From the NCBI GenBank assembly GCA_013115125.1, contig JABANN010000057.1:1-64000 (forward strand): a stretch of DNA of 64,000 bases. The letters are read 5' to 3'. Origin of the DNA: Perkinsus olseni (taxonomy: Eukaryota > Perkinsozoa > Perkinsida). The position numbers and the translations under genes were made by a program. How positions within the stretch are numbered: position 1 is the stretch's first letter; the number at the start of each line of letters is the position of its first letter. This document shows, piece after piece, positions 56,116-64,000 of this stretch. The notes beneath the pieces were generated by a model. That model saw only the letters and a program-made list of their open reading frames with translations, was not told the origin of the DNA and did not search any database.

Positions 56116-56406
56116 ATTCGAATGAGAACCATGAAACGTCCGACAAAACTTGTTGTTCTTTTGATGTGCAACTTTGAGAAGGCTTGTGTGAGTCTTCTTT
56201 GGCGGAGTGGGGTTCGACCGTTTTCCTAATATATCGTTTTTGCCGCATCAAACCAATTATCGATGACGTACTCACTCGTAACAGTGGAATTGTACAGCCC
56301 TGTACAAGTGAACGCATGAGCTCTCCCGTGGACTTCACAACACAACATGACTAGGTTCTCGATAGCTATGAAACTCACTCGGTATCTTGACACTACCGCT
56401 GGAATC

Positions 56407-58468
<2,062 letters not shown>

Positions 58469-58848
58469 GCTTAGAACTACTCAAATAAAGGATGGGAAAG
58501 TAAAGGGTGAAAAAACCTACGCCGAGCAGGATATCGCTCCGCGCAAGCTCCCGAGCACAAGCCCTCGATCCTGGAGAAACACCGTCTAGACCGGCAAATT
58601 GATCGTGTCCACCACCGCACGTCAGTCGGAGAAAAAGGAGGTTCAAGCAGCGAAGCAGTCCTCTTGGGAGAATAAAAATGATACTGACCTCGTGGGGTCG
58701 CCACAAACATAGCGACGGGTCGGCCCCTATTGCTCGGCTATGTTACAACACTCTCTGTGATCGAAAATAACAGGACAGATACGACAGGGGGGCCACATTA
58801 AATAAAGGGCTTGGACACTTACGTAGTGAGGATGAAAAGGGGCCTTGA
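58469..58848. other. Intergenic, upstream of Rpt2
   Basis: Lies between the 5' end of Rpt2 and the 3' end of the minus-strand membrane protein. It presumably includes the Rpt2 promoter; no motif identified. Open frames here lack family features. Confidence 0.35.
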
Positions 58849-60255
58849 CTATACTATCTCCATAACAGGGTCATATCTGTCGACAAGCCCTCCAGCAGCG
58901 GTGCTCTGACTCGACCCTCCCGAGCTCTCGCGTCTACTCCCATTGCTATCCGGAAACCTATCCGCCTCATCTACGTAACTGCGAAGCAGACCACAGTCAG
59001 CCAGACGTTGCCACAGTAAGAAGAGGCTCACCTATTGAAGGTCATGGTGCCCATACTCACACTGGCCATGCTTCGGCTCGTTTTGAATCTAGCCTGAGAG
59101 TGAATGAGCTCTCGGCTCCGGACCTGAAATCATGCACCAAGCGAATTGAAGAAGACTTGTCCAACAGCCTACCTCCGAGAGCATCTCCTCCTGATGAGCG
59201 CGAAGCATCTTCGGCCACCACCTCCAGATATAGGTCTGAGAAAGCGGACTACCGATGGTCTCAGCAAACGCCCATTCTCACCTGGAAAAATAACACCAAC
59301 ACGAAGAGCACGAGGGCGATTATCGAATGCTTTAAACCGTATAAAAGGGCCCTGAAGGGAAAACAACGGTAGCCAAGTGAATGGCAGTGGAAACTCAGCA
59401 CAAGCTTACGCGCCGCAACCCAAGCCGCAAATGAGGCTCGTGGCGCTCGTGACGAACCAAAAGGCCGGCTCGCGGAAGAACATCCAGTAGCGACCCGACT
59501 TCAGATCCGCAACGAACCGGGGAAGCATAGGATAAGGAATCTAAGGCAATGACTGAGCCGGAGGCGGTGGCGGACGGGTAAGGACTACCTTATTGAATGC
59601 TAGACTACGAGCGTAGGATGCCGTAACACTACAGAGGGCAGACAGCCCCGAGAGGCTCATAAAAGTGACGTACATGGGAGCAACAACCATAGCATAACCT
59701 TCTGAACGCTCAAGCCAATCGACTGACGGAACCTGAGCAGCAACATGAACTTCACCTTCGACCACCGTCACATTACCATAAGCCCCGCGAAGGCGACTCC
59801 CATGAAGAGAGCGCTAGCTATTGCCAGCTGCTCAGAGTCATGAAGGAGCCTTTCTGACACCCACAATTGGGCCGGGCGCTGCGGAATACAGTCGTTGGCG
59901 AGCTCTATAACTTGCATCCAGCTCCTATAGAGTCACATCGTGAGGACACGCTGTAGTACCATCTGCCTTACCCAAAGCTGAAATCATCAAGGTTGGGACT
60001 GACCCTCGTTATAGCCGATTGAGTTGCTAATAGAACCGACCTTCGCCTGAGAGAGAGGCCCTGAATTCACTTGCGGGCAGGGCAGCAGTACCGTCCTAAA
60101 GCCTTGTCCTGCTCAGAGTCGGCTGCTATCGAGTCCCCCGACCCGCCGCTCTCGAGGCCCCTATTGCCCGCTTCTCCCGTGTTCTCGATCGGGGGAGTAG
60201 GTGGGGTACCGGTCCGTCGGGGAGGCGCCAGTCGTGGCTTCGACGGCAGGGACAT
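58849..60255 (-). CDS. Multi-spanning membrane protein, unrecognised
   Basis: From ATG 60255 the first exon is Pro/Gly-rich (SLPSKPRLAPPRRTGTPPTP, SGGSGDSIAADSEQDK). Later minus-strand exons carry hydrophobic helices: LHDSEQLAIASALFMGVAFA (~59.8 kb), YAMVVAPMYVTFMSLSGLSA with LCSVTASYARS (~59.6 kb), WFVTSATSLICGLG (~59.45 kb) and LLYGLKHSIIALVLFVLVLF (~59.33 kb). The C-terminal exon is SLFLLWQRLADCGLLRSYVD followed by a Ser/Gly-rich tail ending at 58849. Four or more membrane spans and short introns fit one gene. I do not recognise the family; N- and C-terminal tails appear disordered. Confidence 0.45.
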
Positions 60256-60680
60256 TAAAAACTCTACCGCAACCGGCTGATCCTGAGCGGGGCCGTTCGA
60301 TAGTGGAAGTAAAGTAGCGCATCCAGTTCCTTCTCACAAGACCTCAGTACTAGGCCCACTATGGGCGATACCCGAGCTTATCCCAGGACCGTACTCCTAG
60401 GCACGGCCCTCACGACGCTGCTGGTAAGCCGGGTCAAATCACGCTTCACCCCCCAATCAGTAAGCGCCAAGTCTCACTATTAACTCTTCGCTCGGCCCCG
60501 GCGGGAACAAGAGTTACAGTCACCGGGGATAGATCCGGGGACCTTCAGATTACCCATGTCATAATAATCTCGCTCTGGCGCGCGCTAAACCAAATCAATA
60601 GCTTAGGTGCATGACTGCCACACAGAGCAGCGACCTCCAGCATCTCCCGCAGTTGATTAAAAGCTTTCTATCTTACTAAA
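60256..60680. other. Divergent promoter region
   Basis: About 425 bp between the start of the minus-strand membrane protein and the start of MBF1 on the plus strand. A tRNA-like sequence at ~60490-60600 fails structurally (see rejected items). No promoter motif can be named. Confidence 0.4.
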
Positions 60681-61385
60681 ATGGTTCGCATGGCAGCTGA
60701 TGTGTCCCAGGACTGGAACCCCGTGGTTCTCAGCAAGGGCCGGCCGAAGAACCCCGCCAGCAGAACTGCTGTGAACGACGCCAGGAGGTACCACAAACTA
60801 CCCTGCTCGTGCGTCGGATAGTAACCGTCATTCGCCTCAGGACCGGTCAAGGCGTTGAAGTGACGGCCAAGTGGCGCGGTGGACAGAACATGAGCACCAA
60901 GGAGGGACTTCCTGCCAACGCCGCCAAGCTTGATCAGGACAATGCTGTAAGATGGTTAGGTGGTGTACAGTATACCTGAGTGATTCTCAGGAGCGCTCCC
61001 AGGATTGAATTTGACCCGTACAAGACGATCCTGGCAGTGCTCCTGAAACCAATGGGAGGTCTATTGAATACCCGGTTAGATTCCGTTGGAATGATCTTAT
61101 CACTGGGCTTGTAGGTGTACAAGCATGCCCACATCAGCACGGAGTTCCGACACGCCCTGCAGCAAGCCAGGCTCGCCAAGAAGATGAGCCAGGCTGACCT
61201 TGCCAAGGCCATCAACGAGAAGCCTAGCGTCATTAATGAGTATGACTTCGGTCCCATCTGCCGCTGGGTTACGACTTCCTTTCTCTAGGTACGAGTCCGG
61301 TAAGGCAATCCCCAACGGTGCCATCGTGAGCAAGCTCAACAGGATTCTCGGCAGCCGTCTCCCCAGGGCTAAGGCCTCCAACTAA
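60681..61385 (+). CDS. MBF1: Multiprotein bridging factor 1 (MBF1)
   Basis: Conserved transcriptional coactivator linking TBP to regulators, also involved in ribosome-collision responses. Exons: 60681-60787, 60841-60947, 61115-61239, 61289-61385. N-terminal MBF1 domain: DWNPVVLSKGRPKNPASRTA, VTAKWRGGQN, NAAKLDQDNA. Cro/C1-type helix-turn-helix: LQQARLAKKMSQADLAKAIN, EKPSVINEYESGKAIPN, VSKLNRILGSRLPR. The splice at 61239/61289 restores the invariant INEYESG. Introns are 53, 167 and 49 nt. Length (~144 residues) is normal for the family. A 60-codon hydrophobic frame on the opposite strand of exon 1 is a shadow. Confidence 0.95.
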
Positions 61386-61604
61386 CTCGGTTCTAAGAGG
61401 TCTGTTAAGCGGAGGTGACCTCCTTGTGGGTCCCGGCTCCAAACTGTACAGTTTCTATCATTATTGAGAAGCGATAAATGACGCTTACGAAGGCTCCCAA
61501 CATTCACCTCTGAAGGCACCTTAGTACGCTCTTCTCTGATACCCCCGCTCTTGCGTTGCTGCACAGTACTACCGTTAATAGCCACGGCAGTTGCATGAGG
61601 TTTG

Positions 61605-62271
61605 ATGGCGAGTAAAGAGTCAGCGGGTCCTTACCTGCCCGTTTTTATCGAACCTCCTAGCCCCGAGGGCACCATCGCGAGCGAAGCTCCCAGGCCCAAG
61701 GGCATCACCGTTCGAGAGCTCCTGGTCATCCACCATACTGCCAGGTGAGCACTGAGGCCCCCTCTAACTGCTGTGATGGTAGTAGTAGGTTCATGAGGAT
61801 CCACGGCGATCAAACGGAGATAGCCTGTCGGCTGAACCCCGCGATGGAAGCCTACGTCCCCTTCCTCTCGCCCGAGCATCCCTATTATGCATACTATTCG
61901 TACTGCTGTAATTCGATACCAGCGTTGAAACCACAGGCGTAGGTACGTTAAGAGGTACAACTTGACGCTCAGCAAGGCCCTCGACGCCACGCCCGCGTAC
62001 GAGTGTCTGCTGCCACCTGGATGGAAGGAACGAGATGCCCAGCTGTGAGTCCTCCAGCCCAGCCGCGTCTGAGTAATCCCTCTCCCAAGAAGGAGTACCT
62101 TTCCGCTGTGCCTGGCGCGTCGACCCTCAACCAGCCATCGAAAGCGGCGAGGTAACGCTGGGCAGCGATAAGCGCATTAGGATGGTCTTCTGGCAGGTCA
62201 GAACAGAGTCCGTCCGAACCTGGCTCAGTGAGCATGAGCCTCACCTCGAGGAGCGCCGGGGATACGACTAG
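61605..62271 (+). CDS. SURP (SWAP)-domain protein, likely splicing-related
   Basis: SURP modules are found in splicing factors such as SF3A1, SWAP and CHERP. ATG 61605 gives MASKESAGPYLPVFIEPPSP; then GITVRELLVIHHTAR, intron 61745-61788, RFMRIHGDQTEIACRL and AYVPFLSPEHPYYAYYSYVK (intron 61900-61942). This is the SURP pattern: helix ending TA-x-F-x-x-x-x-G, then F-L-x-P-x-H-x-Y-Y-x-Y. After the module come LLPPGWKERDAQL, PSPKKEYLSAVPGAS and VRTESVRTWLSEHEPHLEER, with a stop at 62269. One intron (62048 to ~62076) would be only ~29 nt, so joins there are tentative and more exons may follow to ~62.37 kb (DSSLAVAFSSQDSDDEGK). The protein is shorter than SF3A1 and lacks a ubiquitin-like domain in view. 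Confidence 0.65.
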
Positions 62272-62529
62272 ACTGCAGTTGCCTCACGATTCCTCGCTCG
62301 CTGTAGCATTTAGCAGCCAGGACTCGGACGATGAGGGAAAGATGAGCAACGGCGGGATGGTATCTTAGGTCGAACCCCGGCCGAAATGGAACGACTAGTC
62401 CATTTGGTATCAATTAGCAGCTTCCTGTCTCACTACCACTGTTGAGCTAACCGGGTGAGGGGTCGTCTAATCGCAACCCATTGGCGTACAGATTGACTCC
62501 AACCAACTCTAACAAATCTTCCATCGAAA

Positions 62530-64000
62530 TCATGAAACGTCAACAGCCTCAGAAACGTCAATTCGCAAGTCTATGAGGAAGAGGCCGGCGGCCACCGTCT
62601 CGCTCACGACCGGCATGCCCATCTGCAGCTGCAAGACCATGCCGACTTCCGAGTGGCTTCGACCGATCCCTGCCCGCGGCGTCCCCACCTCTGCCTTCCT
62701 CAGCTCTCGCAGCGTCTCGAGAGGGAGTGCTTCCAGATTTTTGACACCAGAGCTGAGGAGCGCCCCGAGAACTTGTCGACAGCCGGCCTTATCGAGATGA
62801 CCTAAACCTCCCAACAGCGTCCTAGGCAGCACGCCCGTCGCCATAGCAACAGCATGAGCCGCAATTGCGAGTGTTTCGCCGCGTGCACGGGTCGACCTAT
62901 GATTCCTCGCGACCTCCATTACGCTGCTCACCAGCCCTCTCCAAAGCGGGACAGCACGGTGAGCCAAATCCAGCCGCACGAAAGCATTGAGGCAAGTGTC
63001 CAGTTGCTGTACCGAATTACCCCAGCTGACGCGCTCCCAATTAGCCTGACCGAGTAGGTCCATCAGCGCTTTCTGCGGTATGAAGTCCAGAAGCGCCAAA
63101 GCGTTGAGCAGCGCCGTCATTGGCCTCGCGTCGCCGTTCACCGGGGCCATCTTCGACACTAGCAACGGCACGGCAGCACTGGCGAAGTCGATTGCCTTGC
63201 CGTGGTTGCATCTTGCCAGGCCCAGAAGGAACATAGCCAGCTGACCACTCGACAACCCTTGCTTCATCAGTCTGGGCTCGCCTTGCAGCATCTCCACCAC
63301 CGTCGAAAGGAACTCCTCGGCTCTGCCTCTCTGGCTGTCTGTGGGCCGACCTTCCGTCAGGTAAGACGCGATATCCGGTGAGAGCATAGCGATGAGCTGA
63401 GTGTGCTTGGCAAGAGCTCCCATGCGACTCGAGAGCGTACCAATCACCACTGACTCAAGGAACTCCCAGTCATAGTACCCAACCTTGGCCATGGCATGGA
63501 GCCCGTACACAGCATCTTTAGCAGACTTACTTCGGCACTCGGCCAAGCGTTTCGACCCACTCTCGAACACAGCACGCGCCATCGAGAGAGGCATCTCGAG
63601 GTCGGCAAAGGCGCCCCACACCAGACAGATGGCCTGACCGTCGAACTCGGCAGTTCGAGCCGAAACCACCGCGGCCAGGCGAGCCATGAACTCCACCGAC
63701 GGCCGACCGCCAGCCTTGACAATACCGTGACAGAAAAGAGAAACGTCCTGCGGTGTCCAGCTGGCGATATCGGTAGACTGTCCCTCAGCCCAGAGGAGGA
63801 CGGCCTGTACAAAATCTGCATCGGTGAAGCTCAATTTCACCATGGCATTGAGTGATTGTGTCGCCACTCGACTCAGACTGGAACCATCTTTCCGACGAAG
63901 AAGTTCCGTAACCCGCTTGCTGAGCCTCTTAAGGACTGCTCTGTCATTAATTTTGAGGCGCGCGAAGGCATTCAAGACTATCGCGCAATCAACTCCGGTA
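62530..64000 (-). CDS. Helical-repeat (FASTK/RAP or HPR-like) organellar RNA-binding candidate, 5' partial
   Basis: The frame stays open for ~490 codons without an intron up to the window edge, so the N-terminus lies outside. The protein is made of degenerate ~35-residue alpha-helical repeats of the type VLNAFARLKINDRAVLKRL, VATQSLNAMVKLSFTDADFV, DVSLFCHGIVKAGGRPSVEF, AMFLLGLARCNHGKAIDFAS, ALLNALALLDFIPQKALMDL and LDTCLNAFVRLDLAHRAVPL. This LNA(F/L)A(R/K)L pattern resembles heptatricopeptide/FASTK-type repeats that bind mitochondrial or plastid RNA. No RAP domain is recognisable before the stop at 62530, where the tail reads FLIDLRIDVSEAVDVS. The family call is by repeat style only. Unlike its neighbours, it has no introns in the visible part. 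Confidence 0.6.
   Translation of the reverse strand, partial: TGVDCAIVLNAFARLKINDRAVLKRLSKRVTELLRRKDGSSLSRVATQSLNAMVKLSFTDADFVQAVLLWAEGQSTDIASWTPQDVSLFCHGIVKAGGRPSVEFMARLAAVVSARTAEFDGQAICLVWGAFADLEMPLSMARAVFESGSKRLAECRSKSAKDAVYGLHAMAKVGYYDWEFLESVVIGTLSSRMGALAKHTQLIAMLSPDIASYLTEGRPTDSQRGRAEEFLSTVVEMLQGEPRLMKQGLSSGQLAMFLLGLARCNHGKAIDFASAAVPLLVSKMAPVNGDARPMTALLNALALLDFIPQKALMDLLGQANWERVSWGNSVQQLDTCLNAFVRLDLAHRAVPLWRGLVSSVMEVARNHRSTRARGETLAIAAHAVAMATGVLPRTLLGGLGHLDKAGCRQVLGALLSSGVKNLEALPLETLRELRKAEVGTPRAGIGRSHSEVGMVLQLQMGMPVVSETVAAGLFLIDLRIDVSEAVDVS

Noticed and set aside
60490-60600. Possible tRNA-Met-like hairpin set on the minus strand
   Set aside because: The T loop lacks TTC, the T stem has a mismatch, the anticodon loop is too long and no acceptor stem pairs at the right distance.
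60668-60850. Hydrophobic minus-strand ORF (SLWYLLASFTAVLLAGFFG)
   Set aside because: Exactly antisense to MBF1 exon 1, which is a much better coding match.
61631-61990. 119-codon minus-strand ORF
   Set aside because: Antisense to the SURP module, which is clearly coding on the plus strand.

Overview
This window looks like nuclear DNA of a flagellated alveolate protist; a perkinsid such as Perkinsus is my best guess, but no marker here proves it. The evidence is dense genes on both strands, nearly all cut by many tiny GT-AG introns (mostly 40-60 nt, placed by hand where they restore a conserved protein), together with flagellar genes (an axonemal-type dynein heavy chain, IFT81, PACRG, centrin, a CCDC81-like HU protein) and a protein with three AP2 domains. 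I could not run any search, so all identities rest on motifs and on recognising protein families. Exon edges are hand-derived and the outer limits of several genes are approximate.

Layout. 1-6.3 kb is repeat-rich: a 53-bp direct repeat, a tandem array of ~570-bp units, an ORF carrying nine 45-bp repeats, a 49-bp near-perfect palindrome, a nest of palindromes near 4.3 kb and a long inverted repeat at 6.0-6.25 kb. 6.6-10.3 kb holds two tandem paralogues of a poorly described macrodomain-like family. Next, all on the plus strand, come an unrecognised gene (10.5-11.5), importin alpha (11.7-14.1), a PAM2-motif protein (15.1-16.3), a COPI-associated/TVP15-like membrane protein (17.0-17.7), centrin (18.2-19.1), a CCDC81-like protein (19.2-20.3), a very divergent dynein heavy chain (21.0-35.2), a triple-AP2 protein (35.6-37.4), ERCC1 (37.5-38.3), an intronless Mei2-like RNA-binding protein (38.5-40.2) and IFT81 (41.0-44.0).

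The minus strand then carries a FYVE-like/class 3 lipase gene (45-47.9), an unrecognised gene (48.2-49.3), an FCP1-like CTD phosphatase (49.5-52.1) and a mitochondrial carrier (52.4-53.7). PACRG (54.7-56.1, plus) has a tRNA-Thr on the opposite strand inside one intron and converges on proteasome ATPase Rpt2 (56.4-58.5, minus). A multi-spanning membrane protein (58.8-60.3, minus), MBF1 (60.7-61.4, plus), a SURP-domain protein (61.6-62.3, plus) and a helical-repeat protein cut by the window edge (62.5-64.0, minus) finish the window.

There is no operon logic. The genes form two loose themes: building the flagellum (dynein, IFT81, PACRG, centrin, perhaps CCDC81-like) and gene expression (importin alpha, PAM2 protein, AP2, Mei2-like, FCP1, MBF1, SURP protein). 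The most unusual items are the dynein whose AAA1 nucleotide-binding motifs are eroded, the tandem macrodomain-like pair, the PAM2 protein, the FYVE-lipase combination, the tRNA nested in an intron, and a palindrome-packed 245-nt dynein intron.
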